Shown piece after piece: positions 23,084-35,352 of a stretch of 64,000 nt of DNA; the stretch's first letter is position 1; each line of letters begins with the position of its first letter. A model generated the notes under the pieces. That model ran no database searches. It was not told the origin of the DNA and saw nothing but the letters and a program-made list of their open reading frames with translations. The DNA lies in the NCBI GenBank assembly GCA_030549335.1, contig JAUKPH010000017.1:3155001-3219000 (forward strand). The letters are read 5' to 3'. Made by a program: the position numbers and the translations under genes. This DNA is from Pontederia crassipes. Its lineage: Eukaryota > Streptophyta > Magnoliopsida > Commelinales > Pontederiaceae.

Positions 23084-25363
23084 CACAGGGGGGAGAGAGA
23101 GAGAGAGCTGGGGAGGGAGGGAGGAAGACGATAAGATAACACCACTAAGAAGTGTGAAGTTTATGGGAAAGAAACAATTGAATAGATCTCTTGCACACTT
23201 TGGGCCTCCTATGCATCCTTTTGCGTCATTTTGAGCTTTAGTTTTGTCGGGTCGGCCTCTGAGACGATGATGCTGGTGCTGTTGTGTTGTTTAGGAGGTC
23301 GAGGTTGAGCGGCAGCAGCCATCACGAGATCTCGTGGAACACTGCATGCATGCCACTCTCTTCCCATTCCCCCAAACCAATTAATAATTGATCTTTTTTC
23401 CTTTTCGCTTCTGAAGCATTTCTTTTACAGTGGTCACACTTGTAGCTTTATTTCATTCTCTCACTCCCTTTCTAATTTCTCTCTCCTCTTAAGCCCTTAA
23501 CAGTGGGGGCATGCACTGCATCGATATGAGCTTGGAAAGCTGGCCGAGGAAAAGAGCTTGCTGGGGGCACGCATCAGGTTTTCGATCTACTACTGGACCT
23601 AAGTGGCCGCTGACTCAAGGAGGCAGTGAAATGCTGATCACCCCAGATGAAAAAAAAGTGTCAAAAACTAATGGCATTTAGATTCTTAGAAGTTGGCAAT
23701 GACTTTTAAAAGGGTGTGTGTACGTAGTGCGGCACTTATACGTGAAAAATAATGGCGTCTGTTTCTGGTAGGGTGTCAAAAACTCTAGCACGAGTTATTG
23801 GATAAGGTTGGCACAAGCTGCACAAGTTGATTACACAAAGGTTGTGTATATCACTGTAAAGGTTGTGTTTAGCTTTTTGGAATGTTGTGTTAATGCCTTG
23901 CAATGTCTTGTCCCCTTCCGGTGACCTAATGCTTGGAAAAGCAAGCAGGGAAACCACAATTTCCTGCATTTTTATGATCATTCAATTAAATGCGGACAGT
24001 CATATGAAAGTTACTTTAAAGGGGCTTACCAACTTAATTATATATGGCACGCTCATGTTACTGCACAACGAGTGTCGGCTGATGGTCTCGTTTATCAAAA
24101 CTAACTCTTTGGAACATGTACAGATTTTTTTTTTTCTCTCGTTGATCTATTTGTGATTCACAAATCGGGATGCATGTCGAACATTGTACCACTAGTAAGT
24201 TTACATATACTCTAACGTGTGTGTTCTTATTTAATATGGCCATTACCAGTAATTTAAAACAGGAGATTAGAAACACAAGTTCCATACCGATCATGGAATT
24301 ATTGGAACTTTTACCGGTCGTTGCATGTGCATTAGTACCTCAAAACTCAACCATGATTTCTATAGAAAATTGGCTATCATAACCGCTAAATGTCATACCC
24401 AATTGACAGAGTCCAGTTATCACACCTACAGCTAGTAATAACTACATCAAATATTGTGATTATCATGACTCAGAACACATGCACAAGTATTCAAATATCT
24501 TGGTAATCATTCTCTAATTACTGGAACTTGTACAGGTCAGAAAAAAGGTTGCATCTGTTACCCCAAAACTCCATTGTCTCATACAATCTGAAAAGTTCCG
24601 GTTCCAGTATATAAAAGTCATAATTTTTCATGTAGGATGACTATAATTGCTAGAAGTCTTTTTTCTTGAAAAGGGACAATATTTTTCATGCAGTTCTTCT
24701 TTCATGCAGTTCTTTCTTGAAAAGTGGCACATCGATTCTTTTCCAATAGCTAGACGAATACATTTTTCATAATTTAACATCATATCCTTGAAATGACAGG
24801 TTCTTAATCTGAACATATCTCCAACATTCTTAGAAACAGTATTAGACAAAGAATCCAACAAAGATCTTAGAAACAGAGCCAATTTCAAAAGATGAGTAGA
24901 TGTATGAAAATAAAAGATCTGAGGTGGTGTATGAAGATGCTAAATCTCACTTTATCACTTTCTCAATATGCTGCTTGAGTTGCTTGTCCTTCCTACACAA
25001 CTTTATTCTGTGAGCTTTTTCTTTTCTTCTGGAATTGGTGCTTTATTCCTGCTCTTCCTGTACAATGGGCAAGTGCCATGTTTCAATTTCTCCAGAATAT
25101 CAGAACCAGAATATCTCCAAATAAAAGCATGATGTTCATTGATTGATATGTTTAAGCTTGTTGATAAAACGTAATCCAAGATTGTCTATACATGATTTAG
25201 CAGCTTCTTTTTATTTTCATATATTAGTCTTGCGTATGACTTTTTCTAGTTTGTCCTTCAATACAATTGTGTGCGGTTATCTACCTTTCATGAATATGCC
25301 TCTTAAAATGGATAATGTGAATTTTCTTCTCTAATTCTGTTCCTATCATCTAAGCATGTACAG
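23084..25363. other. Internal DNA of the old CACTA element, no gene recognised
   Basis: Starts with a GA-rich run (about 23090-23125), then mixed-composition DNA with only short ORFs. Near 24660-24730 the phrase TTCTTGAAAAG appears twice in a small direct repeat. Probably intron or spacer DNA of the old element. Confidence 0.4.
23209..23322 (-). CDS. Hypothetical 37-codon ORF
   Basis: An ATG on the minus strand at 23322 opens a frame beginning MAAAAQPRPPKQHNSTSI and closing with TAG at 23209-23211. The composition (Ala/Pro-rich start, then charged) looks more protein-like than its neighbours, but there is no recognised family, no evident splice partner and no conservation evidence. It may be chance or a fragment. 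Confidence 0.15.
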   Translation of the reverse strand: MAAAAQPRPPKQHNSTSIIVSEADPTKLKLKMTQKDA

Positions 25364-27227
25364 GTTCAAGTGCTAATAAAAAAAAAGAGAAAAGTGAGAG
25401 GCAAAAATAAATGCAAAGATGTAGCAAGCCTTCCTAGCGGTAAAAAATTGACAGTGACATTTTATAATAACCGCACAATTGGAGAAAATCATAAATCATT
25501 TTTAAGACATTTGGGAAAAAATATTCGTCACCAAAACATATGCCCATTGCACGTACGTGCATGGAAAGAAATTCGAGAAATTGAGAAAGAACACATGTGG
25601 GCATCTATTGTGGTAATGTATCTAACATATTTAATTTATGTTATTTCATTTGTTATGCAAGTTTATATAAGATTATTGTACGTGCAAATCAACTAATTAA
25701 TTAAATAATGTATTTGATGTTTCACTTTTTAGGATAAATTCGAGAGTGATGAAATGGAGATGCATAAAGAAAATATTTTTGACCATATGAAAGAATTATG
25801 GAACAAGTGAAGAGGTAGTATGCATATCAAATACGTAAAAGGTAAGACAATTGTAGATGCAGTAAAAAATATTCCAGATGGAATAAAAAAGACAGATTGG
25901 AAATGATTGGTCAAAGAGTTCTATCATAGCAAAAGTTTTAAGGTTTGTATCAATATCAACTTTTAGCCTGATGCTGAAGTTAGTGTGTCATTGGTTACTT
26001 TTAGTTCATTGGCATCATCTGTTACTTTGCTTCTTTTGGATAGTTCTGAAGAAACTATTGCATGCCGTAAGTTTCATGTATGAGATAAAAATGTTACACT
26101 AGATACAGATATTGCCAACTACATGAAGAAACTATTCTGCTTTGCTTTGCTATTTTTTTTTTCATATTGCCAACTACATCTTAATATTATGTAGCTCTGC
26201 AGAGGATAAGTACTCCATTTTCCTCTTTCACAGATTAGAAAGTGAAGTTAGCTTTGGTCTTGGACTGCTTGTAAGTACAGATAATTATACAGATAATATA
26301 TCATTGTTGTGTGTGGTTAATGAAGCTTGTCTGTATAGGCAGGCGAGTTGAATGTGTTGCTGGATTCTTTTGTTTGCAGCTGCTGCTTTTGTTTTGTTTG
26401 AGCATTGTTATTTAAGTAAATCTGCTGGCTGCTTTTGCTTTTTATTTCCAAATCTGGTTTGTGAGGAAAATGTGTAGACTTGCATCTGAAAAGTCAATTT
26501 TCTGGCATAGAATAACTATTATAAATTTAAATGGCATTATTTCTGATTTGTTAATTTAGGAATCAAGTGAGAGGAATGCTAGAAACAGAGCTAAGAAGAG
26601 CATGCCTCATTGATCTGGGAGTATGCCGCTTCGAGAAATTATATATTAGTAGGTGAATTACTTATAGTTAATTAACAATGTGTGCTTATATTTTATTTGA
26701 TATTGTTTGATTTTTTAAACATATAGGGAGGCAAAGATGATAATCCGCTGGATGTAGGAACAATTTTCTTTGAAACACGAAAAAAGAATAATAGGCTCAT
26801 TGATCCCGCGGTAATTGAAAGACATGTATATTTAATTATTCATTTATGTTCACTTGATTTTTTGGCAAAAAGTTGCATTTATTTTTTTCTTGTTCATTTG
26901 TAGGCTCAAGAACTTGTTCGATTGGAACCGACACTTACACCTATAGAAGTAGTAGAGAGATGTTTTGGATTTCAAAATCGTAGCCATGTCGTTGGCTTTG
27001 GAGGTGGGATAAAGGCAAAAGATTTGAGAGGAACAAATTCAAAAAGTGCACTACTAAATGAGTTGCGGGTCACTCGACAAAAGAACAAGTCTTTTCGAGA
27101 GGAGAATGAGTCTTTGAAGAATCGCTTGAACTCTATGGAAATTCAAATGCAACAAGTAATGCAGCATTGCTTTGGACAATCTAATGCACAAAGTCCAGCA
27201 ACACAAGGATCAGACAATAAAAACTAA
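25364..27227 (+). pseudogene. Decayed Transposase_24 (Ptta/En/Spm) gene
   Basis: Exon-like blocks bordered by GT-AG sites: 25364-25612 (GKKLTVTFYNNRTIGENHKS, the family's conserved region), 25733-25942 (VDAVKNIPDGIKKTD), 26560-26650 (ERNARNRAKK), 26727-26824 (DDNPLDVGTIFFETRKK) and 26904-27227 (SHVVGFGGGIKAKDLRG, then a coiled-coil-like tail). Block order matches plant proteins with the Transposase_24 domain, the second protein of many CACTA elements. In-frame stops interrupt the second block (after ELWNK and within KTDWK) and the third (after SMPH), so the product is not made whole. The N-terminal exons were not found. No TNP2/DDE-type transposase was seen. Confidence 0.75.
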
Positions 27228-27659
27228 ATAGTTTGTTATATGTTCTCTCTTAAATTGTCTTATTTATTTATAAGTTATTATTTTTCATTTTGTTGTTAAT
27301 TCAATAGTTATTGGACATTTATTAAAAACTTTTATGTATTTTGTGAACTTTACAGATTTCAAAGATATGGAAAGAAAAAAGATGCAATTCAAAGTTCGAA
27401 CAATTTATTTTGCTTTTAGAATAGTGTAAGCATTTTTTGGAGGGAAGGAAGAAGATTGATGGGTTAAAAAATTTGAATGCTAAATGTTATTGATCTTGAC
27501 TACTACTATGAACATTTGTTGGCATGAATAATTATTATTTTTGAAGTTATATGAACAATCCATTCTGGTAAATTAATTTAACTTTTGTATTATAATTTGT
27601 GAGTTTGTTTTTAGTTGAATGATTGCTAAGAAAGTGCATTGTAGTTCATGTGTCATTTA

Positions 27660-28317
27660 AATCAATGTTTGATAAAGTTCATGGTCATTAATTTAACGAT
27701 GATCTAGATGGTCATTATATGGATTTAATGATTTAATTATTTTTGGTCGTTAATACTTTTAACGATGAGATTATTAACCATTGAAGATTATTAACGACAA
27801 AGATATTTCTCATTATTAATGTATTCGACGATCAACTAAATGGTCCTTATATGAATTTAACGGCTGACTTTTTTCTGGTCATGGATGATTTTTAACGATG
27901 GGTTTATTAGCCGCTAAATGTTATCAACGACAAAGATATTTCTCGCTATTAATGTATTCGACGATCAACTAAATGGTCCTTATATAGCTTTAACGGTCGG
28001 ATTTTTTTTGTCATTGATGACTTTTAACGACGGAATTACTAGCCGCTAAATATTATCAACGACAAAGATATTTCTCATCATTAATGACTTCGACGACCAA
28101 CTAAATGGTCCTTATTTGGATTTAGTGACCGATTTTATTCCGGTCGTTAATGACTTTTAACGCCCACACTTTTAAGTCGTCGTTATTGACTTTTAACAGC
28201 GGCATCTATAACGACCGGTGACGATGGGAAATGCTGATCGCTAATGACCAATAATGACCAGATTTTGATTATTAACGATCGGTTTTCCCTTCTTTAATGA
28301 CATTTTTTCTTGTAGTA
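27660..28317 (+). repeat. Subterminal repeat region at the right end of the old CACTA element
   Basis: An imperfect array of about 110-120 bp units, each with a run like GACAAAGATATTTCTC followed by ATTAATG and a GATCAACTAAATGGTCCTTAT-type block, and with TTAACGAC / GTCGTTAA motifs in both directions. CACTA subterminal repeats are known binding sites for the element's own DNA-binding protein. Confidence 0.7.
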
Positions 28318-30239
28318 TCTTGTATAAAAATGATAGAAATGCAGAAGTCAAAACTATAGAATTGTATGTGAAAATTGCCAGTCAAAACTATCAGTTTCAT
28401 ATCCTGAAGAAGCAGGAACGTGCACTTAGTTCTATGATGAAATTGGCGCAAAGTCATCATTACCTAATCACTATTCTAATTTGATGGAATCGGTTTGATA
28501 ATTTACACCTAAAAAAATAAAAGAAAATTTCATAATTGTTTGCTCTGAAAATTTTGTGATAGTAAAGATGCTCAAGTATGCAACTATGCATAATGAAACT
28601 ACCTTTGAGCACTGATGTTTTCTATTTGAGAACTAGAAATTTGCCTAAAAACTTGTCAATGGTTGTCAGTGAACCAACTTGAATATCCATACCACTAGGG
28701 CTTGACTGGTGCAATTTGAGGATGAAGCTTTAAGCTATAGACCGTTGGTGTTTATGAGCTCTGATAAGAACAGGCATACCTTACACTTGCGTACTCTATG
28801 ACGTCTATGTTTCTTCAGTTGCTCTTCAAAAGATCCAATGTGTATTAATCTTAAAGCATGCCTTTCCTTTGATTGTTTCTCAAAACCTTTGAAGTCCAGG
28901 ACACAATTCTTGAACGACATTGACAGAATCTTTTTTGTATAGGATTGTTCAACTAGTGTCCCAGGAAACAAATTATGCTTGATGCGTAGGATAAATACTG
29001 AATTTGCTTAAACAAGTATCATAGTTGTTTCTTTCAAAGCAATCACAATTGGAGACATCTTCTTGGATTTTAAGCTATAATTAGTGGACATTTTAGTTAC
29101 AAAAGCCCTATGTCACTCTGATAAAATAGTCTGAAATCACAGACCACTTGATATTATTCTAGATGGAAAATGTTTATTAAATTATCTTGTTATGTTATTT
29201 TTTACAAAGTTTGATTCCCAGGTCGAGATAGCAGGAAGGCTAATAATGAAAAATAGATTTTGAATACCAACAGGGTTAAACATTGCATAATTTAGCTGAG
29301 ACTTAATTATATGGAATAAAACAGCAGTCTGACTGTAACCAATGTGAAACTGAAGGATGCCTTGCCAATTTCATTTGGCCTGTCTCCTCAAAAAAAATTT
29401 CATTTGGCCTATGATGTTTCACTTTAATTAGCATTTCAATGGAGGAAATATGAATCTTACAAACTTCATTTTATCATTTGTTAAATTCCTCAAATGAAGT
29501 TGCCTAAGTATACCTTACCAATTTTTGAGGAAAATGAACTACAGATGTCCCTCTGAAAGAGAAAAAAGGCTTGACTCTTCAGTGTTGAAGAAATTGCATG
29601 GGGAGTTATTTGCCTCTCGGTATGCTTCTTCAAATATTATATAGTAGTTCTCACAAAAAAGTATGCATAATGTGGAGTTGAACATTTGTTATTGGATGAG
29701 GTTTAATGACACAGTCAAATGGAGAATAAGAAATAGGATTAGTTGGTACAGAATTTGATATGACTCTTTTCTCTACCAATTTTCATGTTTTTTTTGTATC
29801 CAATCTATCTTATTCTCTGTGTTTTATTTTTCATTACCTGCTAATACTTTGCTAGATGGTAGTGAACACTGACTTGGAATTTTCAGTTTTGCAATAATGA
29901 CATATAAATGGGCCTAATATCCACCTATGTCTGAATGATATTGTTATGAATTACCTTTCTAGTTAACATCCAGTACTGCTATGTCCAGTTTTTTCAGGTT
30001 TTCAAGTGTCCCATGACATGGCTCCAGATTCACAATCTTGACTGAGACAAGTCAGGTTAGTTAATCACCTAAGCATGCAGTTGAATTTAAACTCTTGTTG
30101 CAGATACTTTGGCAAGAAGCTAGGCTTAATTTATTATGCTTATTTTTTTCTATAACATATGCATCTATTGCTAATCTCTGTTTTAGTGCTCTAAACTAGT
30201 TGGTTTGTCTTCCCCTCCGACATTACGGAAATTCTGATT
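28318..30239. other. Intergenic DNA, no gene recognised
   Basis: A 78-codon minus-strand ORF at 28735-28971 contains a basic stretch (EEQLKKHRRHRVRKCKVC), but no family was recognised. The rest is AT-rich with no repeats matching the window. Confidence 0.4.
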
Positions 30240-30252
30240 AAGATAGTTCATG

Positions 30253-30760
30253 TGACTGCGGGGTGGAAGAAAATAAATACGGATGGATCTTTTGACGATA
30301 CGGGATAATTTGGTGGCATTGGTTTCATCATTCGCTCTCACGACTCTTCCTTCTTTGCTGCAGGGGCTATTGGCAGGAATTGCAAGTCGGCTTTGGAGAT
30401 TGAGGCGAGAGCCATTTTGGAAGGTGTCAAGCGCTGTGTTCAGTATCAAATCCGCTGCCTTCACATCGAGTCAGATTCGCAAACTCTCATTTGCATCTTA
30501 AGTGGCAGCCTCCAACCCCCATGTACCATTCATCAAATCATCCGTGACATCAGATCCTTACTTTTAGGTCTTGCTCAATGCAAAGTTATGCATTGTAATA
30601 GGAAGATAAATTCTATAGCTCATTATTTTGCACATTTTGCTCGCCGCTCACGCCGCGATGATTTTTGGAAGGGTTCCTCTCCTGTGGCGATCCTTCAACT
30701 GTTGTACCTGGACAATTCTGGTTGCTTCATTAATGGTTAACTTTACTTTTCTTAAAAAAA
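30253..30760 (+). mobile_element. 5'-truncated LINE fragment (RNase H end)
   Basis: Flanked by a perfect 13-bp target duplication AAGATAGTTCATG (30240-30252 and 30761-30773) and ending in an A run. It encodes only the C-terminal RNase H-like domain of plant L1 LINEs: WKKINTDGSF (catalytic Asp), LEIEARAILEG (Glu), HIESDSQTL (Asp), then NSIAHYFAHFARR. One in-frame stop follows NTDGSFDDTG. The ORF otherwise closes just before the A tail. 5' truncation is the usual outcome of target-primed reverse transcription. Confidence 0.92.
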
Positions 30761-30773
30761 AAGATAGTTCATG

Positions 30774-31597
30774 CGTCTAAATAGAAGAAATTTTTGTCCA
30801 TCAGCGCTTGTTTTCACAGTTGATATTTTCATTTATGTGAAAAAATCTTAAATAGACTAAATGAACATTAATTTTATTCTGACCAAATTGAAGCCCTTAA
30901 TCTAGAGAACCAAGATGCTTCAGCCTATCTTCAAATGGATTCAAGTCTTGAACTATCTTCAGCCTGTTGTCTATATGATTAATGTTCGTCTACTCCTTTT
31001 CTAGGTTCGTGTTCTTTGCAATCTCATTTTTCTCCCTTCGGTCAGGCATTGCTCGTGATTATGACATTTTCATTTTCCTAAAGACAAAATATAGGAGTCG
31101 AAAGAAAAAAAAAACTTCACTGTGGGCCCTTACAAAACCAAAATCTAGTATTAAGTTTTGCATACCCCTCAAAAAAATATTTTGCTTCGGTCATATAATA
31201 ACATATGTTATTCATGTATGTTATTTCCTCATCTTATTTTGTCTCTTCCTGAAAACATGATCTGAAGGACCTATGACAATTTTGAAGTTTGAGAATCTCC
31301 ACAGTTATGTGTTGCAATAACTAAACTTTTTAGCTTTAGCAAATCTTCAAATATTTGTTATCCTGTTCTTGAAATGAAAATTTGAGTTATAGACAGCATA
31401 AAGATACTCATATACATATCTATTCAGAGTATCGCTGAATTTTTTTTATTTATGATGATCAGAGCAAACTTGTTGAAAAGCAAGACATATAGTGGATGTT
31501 AAAGATTGAAACTTTTTTCTTCCTAAATAGTTTTCTCTTTATGTTTTGAGGGAAAAGAAATTGGTTAAATGTTATTTTATGTAATGCACTTCAACAG
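30774..31597. other. AT-rich DNA before the first visible hydrolase exon
   Basis: No N-terminal hydrolase exon (the expected HGLNEHSGRY block) was found here. Only short chance ORFs. Confidence 0.4.
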
Positions 31598-32557
31598 GAC
31601 ATGGTGGAAGTGATGGAATGCATGGTTATGTTCATTCTCTTGACTATTTGTTGATGATATGGTATCTCTTGATTGATTGATTCCTCATATAAAAAAAAGG
31701 AAATCATTGCTTGTAGTGTTGTTAATCTCTCGATTCAAACTCTTAAAGACTTTTTTTTTGAGAACTTAAGAGTTCAAGAATTTAGATAAGTACAATAAAT
31801 CAAATCAGCATATACTTATAAATAACTTAGACCCGTAGATTTTATATAAAATTGACTAAACATTTTTGTAGAATTTTATAAACTCTTATAGAGCTTATAC
31901 AATTTTATACGGGTTTGTACGATTACATACAATTATTTATTTTGTACAATATTTATAAAAAATCTTAACTATTTTATTTGATTAATGTATTTGTGATTGA
32001 GAGTGAAATTTGTAATTAGAAATTTTAATGAAACAATTCTATTTATTTTATTTTTTTCTAACTTAATGAAGATAATCGGTAATAAATAGTTAGAATTGTT
32101 AGTTCAAGTAATAGTATTTATTTTGATTCATAATAATAAAATATATTAGTTGTTTGTGATTTATGGATCACAGATATATGCTTATAACTTAAATAATTAA
32201 TTTTATATGGTACATAAACCTTACAAATTCACATACTTAAACTCTTGAACTTGACAACATTGGTCTCATTTTTATATCTATTTATCACACAAGAAATTCT
32301 TGATAAGGTTCTACTTAAGAATCCTTGCTTTCCATGCGTTATATTTGGCCAGTCAACTGGTGCAGCTATTATATTGAAGGTATTGAACAAGAATTCATGT
32401 CTGTCATTTGATTTTGCAACAAGTCTAAATGCTGGATAATAATTCTGCTATTGTTTCTTATTGAATAAAATATTATAGGCAGCATTCTATCCAAAGGTAA
32501 AAGCTCTTGTCAAAGGTGTGGTATTAATATCACCTGCGGTACGTGTCTCACCTCATA

Positions 32558-34568
32558 CACTACTAGAAAAACACGGATTACCGACGGTCCGAACCGTCGG
32601 TAATCAGCCCGAAAACCGTCGGTAACGCAATTACCGACGGTTTTTCAGTCGGAATTGATCCGTCGGAAAAACGCTCGTCGCAAACGGATTTGCGACGGTT
32701 GAAAAAAATTCGTCGAAATTTTTCGACGGTTCTGGCCGTCGGAAAAGTCCCCGGTGGTTCGAACCATCGATATTTCCGACGGTTGCAACCGCCGGAAAAG
32801 GCCGACGGTCCGAACCGTCGATATTTTCGACGGTTGCAACCGCCAGAAAAGGCCGACGGTCCGAACCGTCGATATTTTCGACGGTTGCAACCGCCGGAAA
32901 AGGCCGGCGGTCCGAGCCATCGAAATTTCCGACGGTTGCAACCGCTGGAAAAGGCCGACGGTCCGAGCCGTCGATATTTTCGACGGTTGCAACCGCCGGA
33001 AAAGGCCGGCGGTCCGAGCCGTCGAAATTTCCGACGGTTGCAACCGCTGGAAAAGGCCGGCGGTCCGAGCCGTCGCAACTTTTCGACGGTCTAACTGTCG
33101 AAACTTTAGACGAGCGTCGCAACCGTCGATCTTTTGACGGTTGCAACCATCGCAAATAATTTTTTAAATATAAAAAAATTAGCGGCCGGATCCGGCCGCC
33201 TGGCGTTCGGAAAATTAGCGGCCGGATCCGGCCGCCTGGCGTTCGGATCAGGCCGCCTGGCGTTCGGATCCGGCCGCCGGCGCCAGGAGGCCGGATCCGG
33301 CCCGCCTGGCGGCCGATCCGGTGCCAGGCGGCCGGATCCGGGCGCTGGAGGCCGGAACTGGCCGCTGGAGGCCGGATCCGGCAGCCTGGCGGTCGGATCC
33401 GAACGGCCACGGCCGGATTCGGCCGACAGCAGAGAGAGAGATATGCCAGCGCGGAGCGGGAGAGAGAGATACGCCGGCGCGGGAGAGAGTCGCCAGTGCG
33501 GGAGAGGGTCGCCGGCGTCCGGCATGGGAGGGTCGCCGGCGTCCGGCGCATGGGAGAGGCCGATCCGGTGCTCGCGGCCGGGAGAGGGAGAGAGGAGAGG
33601 AGGGAGAGAGAGAGAGGAGTGGAGGGAGGAGGGAGAGAGAAGAGGGAGGAGGAAAAATATATAAAGGAAAAAAGTGGAAAGAAAGCGAGAAAAGGAAAAA
33701 AAAAGCGGGATAACGAAATTTTAATTACCGACAGTTTCGGCCGTCGAAAACGTAAATAATAAATATTTTTATTTTATTTAGTTATATATAATATTTATTT
33801 TTATTTTACCGACGGTTTGAACCGTCGGTAATCTTTACCGACGTTCAAAACCGTCGGTAATTGTGACGGTTTGGACCGTCGCTAGTTATATTAATAAAAT
33901 ACTCTTATATATGATATTATTATACATTTACCGACGGTTACGACCTTCAAAAATTGCGGCGAATTTTGCGACGGATGGATATCCGTCGGAAATATCGACG
34001 TTCCTAATCATCGAAAAATTAAATAATTAATTTTTTTTATTTCCGACGGTCACAACCGTCGGAAAATCCGTCGAAAAAAATTTAATAATAATATTAAAAA
34101 TATATAATTTAATTTTTTATCTCCGACGGTCCTAACCGTCGGAAAAGTCGTCGGAAATTACGACGGATGGATATCCGTCGAAAATATCGACGTTCCTAAT
34201 CGTCGAAAAATTAAATAATATTATAATAAATTATATAATTAATTTTTTTAATTTCCGACGGTCGTGATCGTCGGAAAATCCGTCGAAAAAATTTAATAAT
34301 AATATTAAAAATATATAATTTAATTTTTTTATTTCCGATGGTCGTAACCGTCGGAAAAGTCATTGGAAATTACGACGGATGGATATCCGTCAAAAATATC
34401 GACGTTCCTAATCGTCGAAAAATTAAATAATAATATAAATTATTTCCGACGGTCATAACCGTCGAAAAATCCGTCGAAAACGGAGCCGTCGAAAAATCCG
34501 TCGCAAATTGCGACGGATTTAGAACCGTCGAAAATTATCCGTCGGAAAATCGCGATTTTCTTGTAGTG
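32558..34568 (+). mobile_element. Non-autonomous CACTA element, copy B
   Basis: Left tip CACTACTAGAAAAACACGG, right tip CGCGATTTTCTTGTAGTG, target duplication ATA (32555-32557, 34569-34571). Same layout as copy A: 51-bp unit array (about 32745-33080), GGCGGCCGGATCC block (33180-33425), GA-rich block, AT-rich CCGACGGT half. Inserted in the intron after the SPA-coding exon of the hydrolase pseudogene. Confidence 0.93.
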
Positions 34569-34735
34569 ATAATCACAGTAAGTGAATGCCTTCCTTTTAA
34601 TAACATCTCATGTCTTTGGTATATGCCAACATACTTATAAACTAGTTTCATGCCATAATTAGAATTTTTTTGGTGAGATAACAGCTTCCTAGATGTGTCT
34701 ATTATTAAAGGCACAAAAGTGTCGATACAATAGCT

Positions 34736-35352
34736 CACTACAAGAAAAACGCCGTCGGTAATCAGCTAAAAAACCATCGATAACTGTGTTACCGACGGTT
34801 TTTCAGACGGAATCAATCCGTCGAAAAAACGTTCGTCGCAAATCGATTTGCGACGGTTAAAAAAATTGTCGGTAATTGCGACGGTTTGGACCGTCTGAAA
34901 ATTCCCGGCGGTTCCAGCCGTCGAAGCTTTCCGACGGTTATAACTGTCGGAAAAGTCCGGCGGTTCCAACCATCGAAAATTTTCGACTGTCGCCACTGTC
35001 GAAACTTTCGACGGACGTCGCAACCGTCGATCTTTCGGCGGTCGGAACCGTCGCAAAGAATTTTTTAAAAATAAAAAAATTAGTGGCCGGATTATATAAC
35101 AAATTATATAATTTATTATTTTTCTTTCCGATGGCTGTAACCGTCAAAAAATTCGTCGCAAATTACGACGGATGGGTATCCGTCAGAAATATCGACATTC
35201 CTAACCGTCAAAAAATAAAATAATAATAATATAAATTATATAATCTATTATTTTCATTTTCGACGGTTGTGACCGTCAGAAAATTCGTCGGAAATGGAAC
35301 CGTCGCAAAATTTATCGCAAATTGCGACGAATTTCAAACCGTCGGAAATTGT
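34736..35352 (+). mobile_element. Shortened CACTA relative, copy C
   Basis: Left tip CACTACAAGAAAAACGCCG, then a reduced series of CCGACGGT/ACCGTCGG repeats and a degraded 51-bp array, with almost no GC-rich or GA-rich middle. The right end stops at GTCGGAAATTGTTTGG without the TTTTCTTGTAGTG tip, so it is truncated or decayed. It lies 170 bp to the right of copy B in the same intron and in the same orientation. Confidence 0.8.

Larger units (their letters stand above)
18593..28317 (+). mobile_element. Probable old CACTA (En/Spm-like) element with decayed transposase gene
   Basis: The left tip near 18593 (ATATACAAGAAAAGAT) and the right tip near 28317 (TTTTTTCTTGTAGTA) are degraded forms of the CACTACAAGAAAA inverted terminus. 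Both ends have subterminal runs of TTAACGACC / GGTCGTTAATG-type motifs (18612-18790 and 27660-28300). A plus-strand gene remnant of the plant Ptta/En/Spm transposase type lies inside at 25364-27227. A younger CACTA copy (21028-23080) sits within it. Target duplications are not clean and the tips are mutated, so the exact ends and single-element status are inference. Confidence 0.5.

Noticed and set aside
32631-33551. 306-codon minus-strand ORF (and similar ORFs of 100-306 codons in all CACTA copies, for example 51457-52377 plus and 48454-49101 minus)
   Set aside because: They run through the 51-bp palindromic array and GC-rich minisatellite, which lack stops in all frames. The translations are simple repeats with no domain, and equally long ORFs overlap on the other strand.
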